Below are positions 10,617 to 24,169 of a stretch of 64,000 bases of DNA, in pieces. The stretch's first letter is position 1, and every line of letters begins with the position of its first letter. The notes under the pieces are model-generated. The model worked only from the letters and a program-made list of their open reading frames with translations. It had not been told where the DNA came from and searched no databases. The DNA lies in NCBI RefSeq assembly GCF_020382885.2, contig NC_058511.1, forward strand, positions 6,789,501 through 6,853,500. Direction: 5' to 3'. The DNA comes from Scatophagus argus. Its lineage: Eukaryota; Chordata; Actinopteri; Scatophagidae. The translations under genes were made by a program, and so were the position numbers.

Positions 10617-13600
10617 ATGGCTTGCGAGCCAAACCGTGTCCGGCTGCTATGTATGCTCTCATTGACTTTTGGGTTTTTCATTGTGGAAGTGGTGGTCAGC
10701 CGGATAACCGCATCTCTATCAATGCTGTCGGACTCCTTTCATATGCTGTCGGACGTCATTGCGCTGGTGGTGGCTCTGGTCGCTGTGCGATTCGCCGAGA
10801 AAACCCATGCGACCAACAAAAACACCTTCGGGTGGATTCGGGCGGAGGTGATGGGGGCTCTGGTCAACGCCGTCTTCCTTACGGCACTGTGCTTCACCAT
10901 CGTCCTGGAGGCTATTGAGCGATTTACCGAGCCCCACGAGATCGAGAGCCCCCTGATTGTTGCCGGGGTCGGTGCCGCGGGGCTCCTGATCAACCTGCTT
11001 GGACTCTGCTTGTTCCACGGTCACGCTGGTGTAGGCCACGGACACTCTCATGGAGGTCACTCTCATGGAAATAAGAACAAGAGGGGTAAAACGGGCAAGT
11101 CCCAGAAAGCTGGGAACGGGTCTTCAGGAGAGGAGACCAACAACTTGGTGGGGAATCACAACAGTCCCGGTGAAGTGAGACAGAAAAATGGTAAGTGTGG
11201 AAAACTGGAGCATTTTCTCTGTGCTGTAACTACTGACCTGTTTGCTTTCTGTGTGTTAAAATACATATTTATGTTTAAAAGGGCACATCAAGCCAGTATT
11301 AAGTGTCAAAACTACAGATCCAACCTCATAGTGCCCCACATTAAGTCTGACAACATGTACTATGCCATGTCTCCACCGTGAGCAGTCCAGATTGCATAAG
11401 AGTACTTGCGTGTATCTTAAATGTACGACGGTGACACACAGCCTAAAGTGACTAAACCCTTATTGTGTGTTTCATCACAGCGTGTGTGGACATCCTGTAT
11501 TTGTCGGTGGGTTATTGTGTTCTTTGAAACGTTGTCATTTTCAGTGACTTAAACAGGTAAAACCTTGAGTTTCGCACTTTGTAAGACTGACCGCAATCTG
11601 TTGGCTTATCAATAGAGGTATGTAGAAACTCGTCTCAAGAAATACTGTTTTTGACAAGTTCGGACTTGTAACAGTCTTCCATTTATCAAAATTTCTGAAG
11701 GTGATGTATCATACAAGTGGATTCGTACAGTGGTGATAACCTGATGGTAACAGAGCCAAGATATTGCTCTGTTGCCATCTCGGTTACTGTATACATGGAT
11801 ACAGAGCATCCTTTTGCCTGTGTCGTGGTCAGATAAGAGTTTCGTGTCTGCTGTTGACAATAAAACAACAGACAACCCCCCCTCCTTCTTCTTCTCCTTC
11901 TTTTTCTTCTTCCTCCTCCCTTCTAATCCACAGAAGGGCTAAACCCATACATCAGACCATGTCCCCCCTACACTGTGTTAGGCCCCCGTCAGTTTCAATA
12001 AATGGAGGCTCTATTCCCCCCCCACCCCCGTCTTGGTGCTGATTGCTATTACTGGGTTATACATCAGTGTAACCGTGGAGTCGACAGCCCCAGCCACACC
12101 ATTAGCCGCTGATGAATGACCCAGCGGCATCCTGGGGTGGAAGCAAGCAGCCATTGCTCAGGTGCCATTCCCTCAGCGTTGTGTACGGTTCCTGCAGCTG
12201 GTAATTGAATTTGCTCCACGTGAATTAGTGCTGAGCGTTTTGGAGCATTTAGGATCTCACACGCTGAGAGTTTTGTTTCATGTAATTCAGCATGGATGTC
12301 GTGTAGGTTTCTCTTGTTTGTAGCCCCGAGCAGTTGCAGCACAGACCCAGTCAGACCTGAGTGAAATTTCTCCCACTGTTAAACTTAGAACATTGCTTGC
12401 AGAACATTAGAACAATTACCAGTGACCCTTGTCACCCTTCTCTCCAGTCTCCCCAGTGAATGAAGCAGCTCCAACACTTGTCACCTGATGAAATGACAGT
12501 CTAAATTCTTGCTTTTTGTTTCAAGTTTCAGATGGCTGTGTGCTTTGACCCCAAATGATGTAACTGAACAGTGTATCAGTTGGTTATTACTGATAGCTTA
12601 TAGCTTCTTATGGCAGGCTACTTTGTTACAGCCTTGTTTTTGCATTGTAATCAGATTGTTGTTGTTTTGAAGGTTTTTTCTATAATTTCTCAGAACAACA
12701 TTTATATTTTATCCATATTTCCTGTGCTGTCTGTATATCTGTTTTGAATAGGTCTGCATAATATATAGTGGGCCTGTTATTGCCTCAATAATGGGACATT
12801 TATGATACTAATAAAATTATACCAATAAATAGAGCTTTTAATATGAAGCAAAATTGCTCTCACTAATAACAAGCACAGCATTTACTCACTCTGATACATT
12901 AGTTAGCTGAATGCAACTTTTTAATCAGAGAAACAAGCGCAGCATGCTGTCATTGTGTTCATGACATCAAACTGCTGCAGAGACGACTGGTATTTGCAGT
13001 ACATGTTCCAGAAGGGTTCAGAGAGGAGGGGAAAAGTCTACCAGTTTTAACACTATAAGTCTATCTAGAGCTATGGTATTTTTAATCAGCCATCTTTGCT
13101 CACTACATCTTTAACTGCCTCACCCTCAGGTGTGCATAAACCACAGGTTCTGAAGTCTTTTCAATATACAAACATGTGAAATTATTGGTTATCTTAACAG
13201 TTTTGAATGTAAAATGCAAGTAATTATCAGTTATTGGTATCAGCAAAAAAAAAATTCCTGTCCCACAGCCCTAATTTTCAATGTTGCATTAGTACGTCAG
13301 AGTCAAAGTCCAACAGATTATTGCTCTGTGGCATCTCGTTCTCCTTAATAAAACTAAACTCTTTGTTTTTGTCTTCAGAAATCAGCTGTAAGGACAACAC
13401 AGAGGTGCAGATGAATGGAAACACTCACTACGAAGACATGGACCATGACCACGACTCGGCGTCGCAGCTCAACATGCGCGGGGTCTTCCTGCATGTGCTG
13501 GGTGACGCTCTGGGCTCCGTCATTGTGGTGGTCAATGCTATAATATTTACCTTTGTGTGGAAGCCCTGCGGAGACGATGAGATGTGCGTGAACCCGTGTA

Positions 13601-14259
13601 TCAGCAGCCACACCACAGTCAATCACACGGAAGCTCCTTCCATGTCAGCTATGAAGTTTGCCGGCCCCTGTTGGGTTCTCTACTTGGATCCCACTCTCTG
13701 CATCATCATGGTAGGCATACTGTTATATACCACCTACCCACTGCTCAAAGAATCGGCCCTTATCCTGCTGCAAACCGTGCCCAAGCAGATCAACATGCAC
13801 CGGCTCAATGAGCGACTGCTGAGTCTGGATGGGGTCCTGGCCATCCACGAGCTGCACATCTGGCAGCTGGCCGGCAGCCGCATCATTGCCACAGCACACA
13901 TAAAATGCCACGACCCCACATCTTACATGGAGGTGGCCAAGCGCATCAAGGACTTCTTCCACGACGAGGGCATTCACGCCACCACCATCCAGCCCGAGTT
14001 TGTCACTTTCAACTCGGAGTCTCGAGACTCCCTCTGTGAGCTCTCCTGTCGGACTCAGTGTGCTCCCAAGCTGTGCTGCGGCTCCACGGAGAAACAGAAC
14101 ACAGGCTGTGATAAGAAGGCCAGCAGTCACTGCAAGGCTGGCGCTTCCTCAGGCCTGGAGGTGATCACTGAGACCTCAGAGCAGGTTGCAACCATTCAGG
14201 TGTGTCCTCAGTCAGAGGGCGAGGTTGCTGTCACTAGAGAGGTGGAGTCATCTCTGTGA
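10617..14259 (+). CDS. slc30a1: Zinc exporter ZnT1 (SLC30A1), two coding exons
   Basis: Plasma-membrane Zn2+/H+ exchanger of the cation diffusion facilitator family that lowers cytosolic zinc. Exons are 10617-11190 and 13379-14259; the split glutamate codon (G|AA) joins them across a GT-AG intron. The product is 484 residues (human 507). It starts MACEPNRVRLLCML. The two intramembrane zinc-site pairs are visible: FHMLSD in TM2 (H42, D46) and LHVLGD in TM5 (H230, D234). A histidine-rich loop follows TM4 (residues 134-150, repeated HGH/HSHG). The TM5-TM6 loop is cysteine-rich with an NHT glycosylation sequon, then comes LYLDPTLC and the TYPLLKESALILLQTVPKQI segment typical of ZnT1. The protein ends ESSL, as the human one does. 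Intron 1 is 2.2 kb and intronic frames read from its retained sequence are shadows. A candidate MRE lies upstream. Confidence 0.96.
11191..13378 (+). other. slc30a1: slc30a1 intron 1
   Basis: GTAAGT donor at 11191 and TTTGTCTTCAG acceptor ending at 13378. It holds a pyrimidine-rich CTT/CCT tract at about 11878-11928 and runs of C at 12016-12029. No other gene is seen within it on either strand. Confidence 0.85.
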
Positions 14260-16060
14260 GTTGGAGGGGACAGAGAGAAGCTGAGGAGAAGCTGAAAAAC
14301 CACCACAACAGGCTGAGACCATTGTCATGCCCACTTTTTGGTGGGCTTTTCTGTTTGACTCATGGTCCTGACAAGGAAATAGTTCTCTGTAGCCTTATGT
14401 TTCCCATTGTCTCCCAGTTCTGAAAAACCCTTCCTAAAACCCTCTGCATTCATGCGTTTGAGCCGTTTCTCTTCATCCCTCCTCCCTCTCTGCATCTATT
14501 TCCAGTTCCTCTCCTCCCTGCCAGCCTCTCCTCCGCCTCTCTGCCCCCCTCTTGTTGTATGTTGCCCTGGCAGTAGGCAGCAATGCATGTTGGGGTTCAC
14601 TGACCTTATCTCCTCCAGGACTGGAGTGAGGCCTGCATGAGTGTTCCTCATTAGCACCGTGTTGTGATGCGACATCTCGTCCCATGGTGTTTCTGTGCCA
14701 AAGCTTCTCACTGCGGGACTGAGGGGACCTGAGAGACGTCCTGTCCTCCAAACACAACACATGCAAGTTGGAGCACACATCACATTAGGTTATTTTTGTT
14801 TAGGCCATGGACCTGTTGGCAAATAGTCTACCTTTTTTATTTCTTGCATAGGCTTTGGAGGAGATCTATTTTCTTATCCTCTGGCCCTAAATGGAAGACT
14901 ATTGTATGACATACTAATTTAAGTATTTAAGTTATTAGAAATTATCTGTTTCTCTCTGTAGATGCTGTTTTCTAATTAGTTTGGATGATAGAAACATTTT
15001 TGCAATTTTTCTGTCTTGATTTTTTTTTTTTTTTGACAGACCATCTATGCTGTAGTCGTTTTTTTCCAATGTGATGTTTTTATAATGATTCTGTTTCTCA
15101 CAACGTTTCTCTGGCCTTGACTCAGTTTTAATTGCAGTCATTATTTGAATACAAGAAGCCGTATCTACACCTCTCACCTTGCCTTTTAAATACAAAAAAA
15201 AACACCTGCTGTGGTAGAGCACTAAATAGAGTAGACACAGTGAAACGGAACTTTTTGCAACGGCACAGTCACATAATTAAATGTTCATTCACAAATTCGA
15301 TGCCTTGCAAGCCAGAGGGTTGGGTCTGTTGAGAAGAAATGAGCATTGAATGCCATTAGTGAAACTGAAACACTATTCTCTGTATGAATCTGTACTGGAA
15401 AGCTTTCTGCTGGTGGCTGTTGATTTTAGTTAAAAACCCTTATGAATGTGTTCGGCGCCATGTCAGCAATCCGTGCCGAAGGAGTTTCTGTATCTCCAGG
15501 ACGTTCCACTATGTTTGCATGACCAAACCTGGCCAGACCAGACCTGGTGTTTGACTTTAAGGAGCTCCACTAAGGACTCCACTTGCTGCTTACCGGTATC
15601 TGCTGGTATCCCCTGATATTACTCATGTACTCAACTGTGTAGGTAATGACTCATCTTTTCAGCTTTTCTGTCCTCTGCTTTGGACAGCTGAGTAGGCTGT
15701 TTTTGCTGAATTCAAGTCCATACGGTGGCCTTTGAAATTTTTCTGAATTTTCACTCATCGGCACAGATATCATTTAAAGGTGGTCCACTGATGTGTTTCA
15801 GATTTCCACTCCCAATTAAATGTGTATGCAATATAGAACTATGTGCTGGGAAATGTATTTTGAGGTGTTTTTTTCATTTGTAATGTATGGTCACTTTTAT
15901 TGTGTCTTTTAAGACTTGACCTCTATGTGCAAATTGAAAACAAGTGTTTTATAATTTTAGATATAACATGTCAACTGATATGTTTTTGATATACTATATA
16001 CCTACAGTACCTGTCCAATGTGTCATTGTGAAATAAATAAAATATGGCTGTTTGGTACAG
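14260..16060 (+). other. slc30a1: slc30a1 3' UTR with tandem poly(A) signals
   Basis: No coding frame after the stop. Two overlapping AATAAA hexamers at 16032-16037 and 16036-16041 are followed by a GT-rich stretch (GGCTGTTTGGTA), giving a predicted 3' UTR of about 1.8 kb. Confidence 0.6.
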
Positions 16061-16871
16061 TTTATGAACCCAAATTTGTCCTTTGCCTTCTTCTTAAATT
16101 TGCTTAAAGTTGCTTTTGTATTTTATTTGACTTTTCCTGGGCTACTTGGGGTCACTCAAGTCAAAAGACAAAGGAAACAAATGTATTTGTTGTGTCATAG
16201 TCTGTCCATGGTTATTTTGAGTTACAAACAGTAGCAGTAACAGGCTGGTACTGCCCATGCAAAATCATGCCTGACAAGATGACATACAAGAGCGACATGA
16301 ACACCTGAATGAAGTTGGCTTAGGAATTTTTAGGATTTTGGAAATTAACAAATTTTCTGTAGATATTGTGATAATATTGTTTGCGAATTCTTTTGGCCAC
16401 AGTAATCGTGTAGCACAGATCTGATACTGTGTCAGCCCAGTCTGAAAGTGACAGAGAGCCAGTAGTGATAAAATAACACTGGTGTAACTTGTCTTCGATG
16501 TTTAGTATTTAGTTAAACCTTGAATGACTTGGCAGTAATCCAAACTTTGCTCTGTTGTTGACTTCTGCCTATTACGTCCACATTAGCTGTGGAGGTGTGA
16601 AGGGAATTAAAGGGAAGGTTTAGGTTTAAAGAAGCTGGCGTTGGACAGAGTCCAGCATGCTCTTTATTACACTCAGCATCGCATTCCAGTTCCCTGTAAA
16701 AGCCCCCACTGAAGTCATGATGCATTTTTTTCCATGCGTCCATCCATTTTCTGCCACATATCCATTTTGGTGAAATGAATGTGTGTCTCTTAAATAAAAA
16801 CTTACTTTACAAAACACAAGTTAATTTGAGAAGATTTGTGAAACAAGTTTATTTACATGTTGGGTGAATAC

Positions 16872-17014
16872 AGTGGAGTTAAAAGTACAATATTTTAAAA
16901 GTACAATATTTTTGTCTTATTATAGTATCATAAAATACAAATACATATGTACAGCTTGACCTGACTTGCTAACTGTACTTGTAGTAAATGTACTTAGTTA
17001 TGTTCCACCACTGC
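16872..17014 (-). repeat. Interspersed repeat, inverted copy of the 503-660 family
   Basis: On the minus strand it begins CAGTGGTGGAACATAACTAA and 'GTACATTTACTACAAGTAC', matching the 503-660 copy. Two 'AAAAGTACAATATTTT' units are present at the other end. Confidence 0.65.
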
Positions 17015-17380
17015 AAACAGGTAAAAATATTTATTTATTTGGATTTAAGAAATTAAGAAAGTTATATAAGATCGCTAAGAATCTGGGTAAGAAGTCGTCA
17101 AAACAAATCAATTTAATGATTAATCAGTGAAGCTAGGAAAAAATACTTTCAAGCCATCTTTTTACTTCATATTGATACCTAATATTCTCAACAGAACCAG
17201 CCTGCAAGCCTAACGGTCAGATTTTGAGCAAAGTCTCTCACATGTCATTTCTAGTCTGACCGGATCTTTGTGGCTCATGTCTTCTGGTCCGGCCACAAAA
17301 CCTCAGACTATCCAAGCAGTAATGATGGTTAGAAGTAAATCTGACGCGCTAAGCACGAGTGAGCTGTGGAACTGTCACGC

Positions 17381-17406
17381 TGCAATTACATAAGTCCATA
17401 ATTGCA
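17381..17406. promoter_or_regulatory. Inverted pair of homeodomain-type sites
   Basis: TGCAATTA (17381-17388) and TAATTGCA (17399-17406) are perfect reverse complements separated by 10 bp. Each contains the TAATTG/CAATTA homeodomain core. The surrounding 17330-17760 is more GC-rich than its neighbours and has no plausible coding frame, which would suit a cis-regulatory element. Function is inference. Confidence 0.25.
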
Positions 17407-18499
17407 GTATTTCACAACTCTTCTGGGTGGCGTAAAGAAGCCAATACTGTGGCTGAGTTGCAAGTGGAAGTCTGGTGCGGCTGCTGACTGTGACTGTGTG
17501 GCTGATGGAGCAGCTGCCGGCCTGACGGGTCTTATGTAAGAGGCCCTGGGGCATTCCAAAGGCAACAAGCATGGGTCTCTACCCAGCATTCCTCAGTGCT
17601 GTCGGCCAGCTCTCCCCTCACTCTCTGTCCCTTTTCATGTGGTTCACGCACAGAGCAGCTCCCCTTTTTGTGCGCTTTGTCGAAGTCAGGTGTTCTTTGC
17701 ACCTTTGCTGCGGCCTCATTGTATGCAAACAGTAGTGATGGGTCTGTATGCTGACATCTAAGTTTCATGTGGCCCCATTTTGTTTGTCAACCCTGCCTCA
17801 TGGAAACTGTGCTCGTACACAACTAATTTGAAACAGGAAGGAAGCATAATGTCACTCGCGTTATGTGTTTTATTATTCACCTAATGAAGATTTTGACGCC
17901 TTCAGGCAGAGCCGGGCTGGGTGTTTCACCTCCTGTGTGTAAAGCCTTTGTGCTGAGTTAAATTAACTTTCTCATGGCTGTAGCTGTAGGCTAACAGACA
18001 GAACATGAGAGTGATGTCAGTCCTCTTATATAAATCTCTTTCATAAAGCAAATAATTATAATCAACAAAATGTTAAACTATTCCTTTAAAGACTCTATGC
18101 CTTAACTTATCAAGTGTGACTAAATAATAGTGTGTGCAATGAAGTAGTGTCATGTCTGATTTGTCCTGACAGTTGGACAGGCAGGAATTCCCATAACAAT
18201 AAAGGGGGGCACTGGACTTGAGGGTGGGCGGTCATTGGGCGCCTAAATGGATTCACCTTTGCCAACACAGCAACATGCGTAAGCTAAAACTCTGGAGTCA
18301 TTCACCAGAGGAGAGAGGACACACTACGCCGAGAGAGACATCCTGACGATACGCGAAACCCCAGTACAATGTGTCTCTAATGCCAGCTAGTTAAGCATCC
18401 ATTTTTCTTGAAACCAGTTAAACAGATGATCTGGACTTGGAGGGCCATGTGATAAAACATGATAACCAGAGGGGTTATTTTTTTTTTTTTAGCTTTGGA

Positions 18500-18700
18500 C
18501 ACAGACAGCCAACTGTTCCCCCCAGTTTCCAGAGATAAGCTAAGCTAAGCTACGCTAATCAGCTGCTGGCTGTAGCTACATGTTTGCAGTACCTGTAGTG
18601 TTTACTTACGGCCTTATCGTACAAACACAAGGGTGATATTCATTTTTCTCAGTTATTTCTTGGAAAGAACGCGAATAAGACACAAACTATTGCTTTAAAG
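18500..18700 (+). repeat. Fragment of 'GGAATAGTTC' teleost MITE family
   Basis: Contains 'CCAGTTTCCAGAGATAAGC', 'AGCTAAGCTAAGCTACGC' and 'AATCAGCTGCTGGCTGTAGC' in family order. Confidence 0.6.
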
Positions 18701-20236
18701 GATACCATCTATACTGAAAATGCTTTTGGAGACTTTTTGAGACCTGAAGACCACACACTAACATTTATCTTCACTGTGTAAAATCCACTTCTGCTGTGAA
18801 AATTACTGACATGTTTTTTTTTTTTCTTCTTTTTCTGAAGTAAAATTGCTTGAGGTGAAAATAAAGTAGCACAGGTTTAACAGGTACGGAGGAGGGAGTC
18901 CTCTGTCCTGTTAAAAGAAAACGGGAACTGACAGCGAAAGTGAATGCGACCAGTGGCCTTTGACCTTTGTTTAAGAGAGAAAGCGTCCACTGCATCACAT
19001 GGTCCCATTCACAGACGGCAGGCTGCGTTTTCACTGCTGCTTCTGCTGTGCGTTCACTCTCAATACAGTCAATTCAAGAGCAGTACGATCCACCAATTCA
19101 AAGCGTCACTATCAGAAAACCTGGAAACGAGGCTGAGAATCAAGCAGCTTTCTTACACAGTCCCCCTTTACAACAGCAACAACAGCACGTCCACATTGTC
19201 GGTGCCTGCTGGAATACGTTTTGGCTTCATGTTACTGCTTAAATCTATATTGTATCAAATATTTCTTATTTGGTTTCTAGCTTCGAAAGGATTTCGCTTC
19301 TTGTATTTCAGCAGTCAGAGAGTCAGATGGTAACTCAGTGGTCTGACAGGTTTGCTTTCAGTGAAACAGGATTACTTGTGTATACTGACAAAAGAGCCAA
19401 AAAGCAGAAGCTGGACCTTTTAAACTGTTAATTTTGGTCAGCCTGATTTTGTGTGCGTCAGTCAACGTGTAGGCCGTAAAGATGAACTGATCACTCAGAT
19501 TTAACGGGTTTAAGTGACGATGATGTTTACAGCTTGTTTCACTTTCTTTGTTCAGCACTTTCAGAAGAGTCCTTTTATTCACTTCATTAAATTGACGGCC
19601 TTTCTATCACTCTGCAGCAACGGCGCCGAAACTGTGCCTTTCTTTTTGTTCCTCTTTATTTGTTCTACTTTTTCAATGGGGTTTTTAACAATGCGATCCA
19701 GACTAAAATATCCATATTCATGGTCCCCAGAAAAGTGAAATGCCTCAGCAATGATTGGATGGATTGCCATGAAATCTGATACACACATTTATGTCCGCTA
19801 AGGATTCATTATTTACTAATTAAAATAATGACTTTTCATTCCATAAACGGGTCAAATTTTTGGTTTATTCCCATCATCCTCTGCTTTATCTTTGGCACTA
19901 ATTAATAAATATCACCATGCTAAACTCACTAAACTAAGATGTTGATGCTAACCTCCTACCCGCCAGCTGTGTTAGCACTGTCTCTGTGCTGCGTTCACAG
20001 AGCCGCTAACATGGCGGAAGACTCAACAAGTAACAAATAAACTTTCCTCACTTCACGTCTGATGTGCATTTTTCATTCATTAGTTCCTTCAGGTTATCAC
20101 GATTTCTGAAAGTGATTTCTGTCCCAAACAAAGTTCTTTCACCTTCTACACCATCCTGATACTCTGGCACAATCACATCACATAACATCATACTGAAACA
20201 ACACTGTCACCTATCACCAGTATGTACCAGTTTACA

Positions 20237-20253
20237 CCACACACACACACACA
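20237..20253. repeat. (CA)n microsatellite
   Basis: Eight CA/AC units without interruption. Confidence 0.9.
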
Positions 20254-20442
20254 GAGGAAAAACAATGAGAAAACTAGAATCACTCTATATTCTCCTTGGA
20301 CTTTACTGCAGGACTGTCCTCTCCCACAGTCAGCACTCAGAAACCTTTAATCTGACCACATGGCAGGTTTGTACCCACAAACGACCTGACTGCCTTATAG
20401 AGAGATTAGGAGGGCTGGAATGTTAACCAGCTCTGTGGTGAT

Positions 20443-20461
20443 GATGATGATGATGATGATC
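20443..20461. repeat. (GAT)n microsatellite
   Basis: Six or more GAT/ATG trinucleotide units. It is followed directly by 'CAGTGGGGGGAAGAGGTCCTCAGATCCTTTAC', the head of another dispersed fish repeat. Confidence 0.85.
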
Positions 20462-20789
20462 AGTGGGGGGAAGAGGTCCTCAGATCCTTTACATAACTAA
20501 AATAGGAACATCGCATTGGAACTTGGTTTCACTTCAAGTTGTAGTCCTGCAGTTTTGATATCTTCAGTCGGTAATTTTTGGCTTCAAAATGTGTTGTATC
20601 AGTGTACAATGGTTTGATGCAGACACACGCGTTACTAAAAGTTTGATATGATCCTGTGTTTTTTTCACGGGATGAAAACGTTTTTGGACGGCTTACGTAT
20701 TCTTCTGCAGATGGAAAAAAAATCTCTTCGGGTATTTTGGACAGTTTTGGAAATATAATTCACTTTCTTGTTAAACATTTGTTACCCCT

Positions 20790-20885
20790 CTGATGTGTGC
20801 AGGGTGAATATGAGGCTACCACTAGCTGCAAGTTAGCTTAGCTTAGACTGGAAACTGGTGCTGGCCCTATCCAAAGTTTTAAAAC
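20790..20885 (-). repeat. Fragment of 'GGAATAGTTC' teleost MITE family, inverted
   Basis: 'TAGCTGCAAGTTAGCTTAGCTTAGACTGGAAAC' is the canonical inner segment of this family; here it runs opposite to the 18500-18700 copy. Confidence 0.55.
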
Positions 20886-22084
20886 CTTGTCAGCACCTTT
20901 AAGACCATTTGCCAGGGCTCAGTTGTCATCATGTGACCTGTGAAGTTTGCATTTAAGAGAGAGAAAGAGAGAACCATTTTCAACAATTACAAACTTCATA
21001 AAGGTAGAATTTAGTAGACTGTCCAGATGTACCAAATCAAGTGGCTGCTGATGGTGGCCTATATTGAAGCAAAATGTCACAAATTAAGCGATGAGACAAA
21101 ACAAAACAAAATTTAAAAAAAAAATAGCAACAACAAAAACAAGGAGTAGCGCAAAAAAACGTGCGTCATCAAGTCAGACATTTTGCTATAATTTCAATAT
21201 AATGAGAAATTTATATACAATTAAATCTGGTACTAACTAAAGTGAAACATTTTGAGTTAAAGAGTTTAGCTATTGTGGACTTTCAGATATTCTTCTGCAT
21301 CTGAAGTGAGTGTCTGAGGGACCCCAACTCATGACCTCAGTAATCCTAAATCCCAGCTTCAACCCTTCCCCCGGTCAACATCAGTACATCATGTTCTCAC
21401 GCTGCGTTGAATGTAAAATATAAATCTGAAAAGAAGGTACGGCTGTACGGTGAATTATACCTGCGGAGAAATGCGAGGTGTTCAGCAAGGTAAATAATGA
21501 TTATTTTTATGTTGGATTAAAAACAGAAAGTTACCCAAAATAGAAATACTCAGCTGAAATACTAATACCTCAAAACTTTACACAAGAACGGAAGGAGAAA
21601 GAGTGCATATTAAGCATGCACATGATAATAATTTGTTTCCTGTTTTCTCCTTCAGTGAGTGAAGGAGTTGGGGAAAAGACTTTGGGTTAATGTTTCACTT
21701 TCTGTCCACCTCGAAACTCTCAGACTTTGATCATGCAGGTGAGTAAGTTCAACTAGCAATAATTACTTCACTGCTGATAAAAGGACAACTTCAGGAAGAC
21801 CAAGGAGAAGATCAACACCACACACACACTCTCACGCTCTCTCCTTCCACGATTACGCAATCTGCATACAGTGAAGATAAATGGCGTTGTTTAGCGACTG
21901 TTATCGTCAGCTCGGGCACTCGGGGACTGAAGCAGCTCGCCGCATTACAAGAAGACAGAGGACCGTTAAGAAAAACGTTTTCTGGGCTTTTAAGGCCTTT
22001 GTTGGAGAGAGCAGCTTGGAGAGAGACAGGAACAGGGTAGAGAGAGAGACGGGTTCAGAAAATGAACTTTGGCTACTTAGTTTT

Positions 22085-22210
22085 TTTGGGATTGTGAACT
22101 TAGTTCAAAGTTCAAAATGATGAACTATGAACCAGGAAAGTTCAATCTGTGAACTGACCTCAACTGAGCTTTGAACTAACTCTTGTGAAGCGTGAACTTG
22201 CACCACACTG
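22085..22210. repeat. Cluster of degenerate GTGAACT/AGTTCA units
   Basis: At least eight direct and inverted copies of GAACT/AGTTC occur within 125 bp (for example 'GTGAACTTAGTTCAAAGTTC', 'GATGAACTATGAACC', 'GTGAACTGACC', 'TTTGAACTAAC'). This resembles a dispersed fish repeat built on that motif. Confidence 0.5.
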
Positions 22211-24169
22211 CTCACTGAAATGAAGATCCTCTGATTTTACTTCTGGCGCCAACATGAGGTCAACGTTTGCTTTGATTAAAAAAAAAAAATGTCTCAGCAG
22301 CTATCGGCAGAAATTCACACAAAAGGCTAGTGAATCACCTAACAGACGTGGTCAAATATAGTGACAATTTGCCTGATCAGTGACCACGACTGATTCTGTC
22401 CAATGAAATGCTGTTAATTTTTGCTCTCACGATCTGCTTGTAGCTCCTGATGTCCTCTTCCTCCACCGACTCACAGATTTTTATGGTTCACATTTACCTC
22501 TGGAAACAAATGCCCAGTCAAATGCTGTGGCTTTACATACCTCATCCTTCCCCACACGCACACAAATCTCCCTTGGGATTAATTTTAACAAGCAGATCAA
22601 TCTTCTAACCTTTCATCAAGCACCACCCTCATGTTAAAACTATAATTTTGCCAATACTATGTTTTATGACCAAAAACCTGCAATGCTAATGATATTTCAC
22701 ACAAATACAGCCTCACAGAGCTGCTAACATGACTCTGCTGGTGCTTTCAAATGGCTGCCGCCCGCCGACTTCACATTGCTAAGTAGAGCTGGCTGTAGCT
22801 TGAGATAGTATCTCTACTGACGAAGCAGTGAATAATTCAGGGAACTTAGATACCACTCCTTACTGCTGTATTTACAATGAAAACAATGGAGGTGTTGGCT
22901 GCAGCCCCTCGCTGTTCCTAAGATCTTTTAGGTTCGTTCCAAAAATGAAGCGGAGTCTTTGTTGTTTGTTTGGTGACATGCAGAGAAATTTAGACATGAG
23001 CCAATACGGATGTACAAGGTGAAAGACTTGAAATATATTTAGATATAAAACAGGTTTTGCAAATGTTTAATAAGGCAGGAAAGGCAGGTTTCAACAAATT
23101 TGTTAGATCTCAAAAATACACAAAATGAATGAACGTGTTTTTGAAATGAGCTTCTTCAGATTCCAAAAAAAAAAAATAATTATAAATAAATATCAACAAC
23201 ATAAATTGTTGATGTTTGTTGGAGCTAACGGTGATTCTAGTTGAGCTGGTAGTCAATCACTATGGAAACTGTGAAAGTCTCAGTTGGGAGCCATGAGACT
23301 CTCCCTGGACTTTTCACGTGTCCAGAGGCTTTCAGCAATTTGTATTCAGAGTGTATTGTAACCCTGAAGAGTAGTTATTTCACAAATACACGCCAGCACA
23401 CGGCTGATACTGAAACCTGATTGGTTTTTGATGATGTGCTGATGTATGAGGTGCTTACGTGAATCTAACCTGGAAACAGACAAACTGTGGCAGCAAAAAG
23501 CTCCCCAGTTGTAAACCAGTTAAGTACTTTTTCCCACACGAATAAATAAACGTATGTGTACTTAAAGCCTGGGGCTTTCGGGGTGGAAAAAACAAGAACA
23601 CAGTCTTCGTTGTTCTTTTTTTTCTGTAGTTCATTTCTTCTTGTTCGGGTGCCTGTTTACAACAGCAAGCGAGGGGAAGCTCTTTAATGGAGAGATCATA
23701 ATGTCATGTTATCCCCATAAAACAACATGAAAGTATTGATTCAAGGCACTGCATGTGAGTTAAACTAACAAATAAAATTACCAATAATTTTACAATTCCA
23801 GGCTCAGAGATAACATCCTGCACAGAAAGTTGATTCCAGTTTGCGTGGAGGAATGTGGCTAAGTAACAGGCTGAGGATCGTGCTTCAGGGTGTCCAAATT
23901 CATTATCAGACTGACAGCTGGCGAGGAAAAATTTGGATATGTTTTTTATACGCATGCAGGCCCCCTCAGCCGTATGAACGAATGTATTGGATGTTGTTGG
24001 ATGTTACGGCTCAGTTTGACTCGTGTTAAAGTTTGAAGATCAAGAAAAAATAGTTGCAAGTATTTTTTCAGTAGGAAACTTCTTCTGCTTGCCTTAATTA
24101 GAGTAATCAACATATAACATGAAAATGGTTCATCTCACATATTTGCAACCAGCCCTCACATGTTTATAT

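Noticed and set aside
10622..11066. Other-frame and reverse-strand open frames over slc30a1 exon 1
   Set aside because: The + frame from 10617 carries all ZnT1 motifs; the others are by-products of GC-rich coding sequence.
13723..14130. 135-codon minus-strand frame over slc30a1 exon 2
   Set aside because: It is antisense to the conserved ZnT1 C-terminal domain and has no motif of its own.
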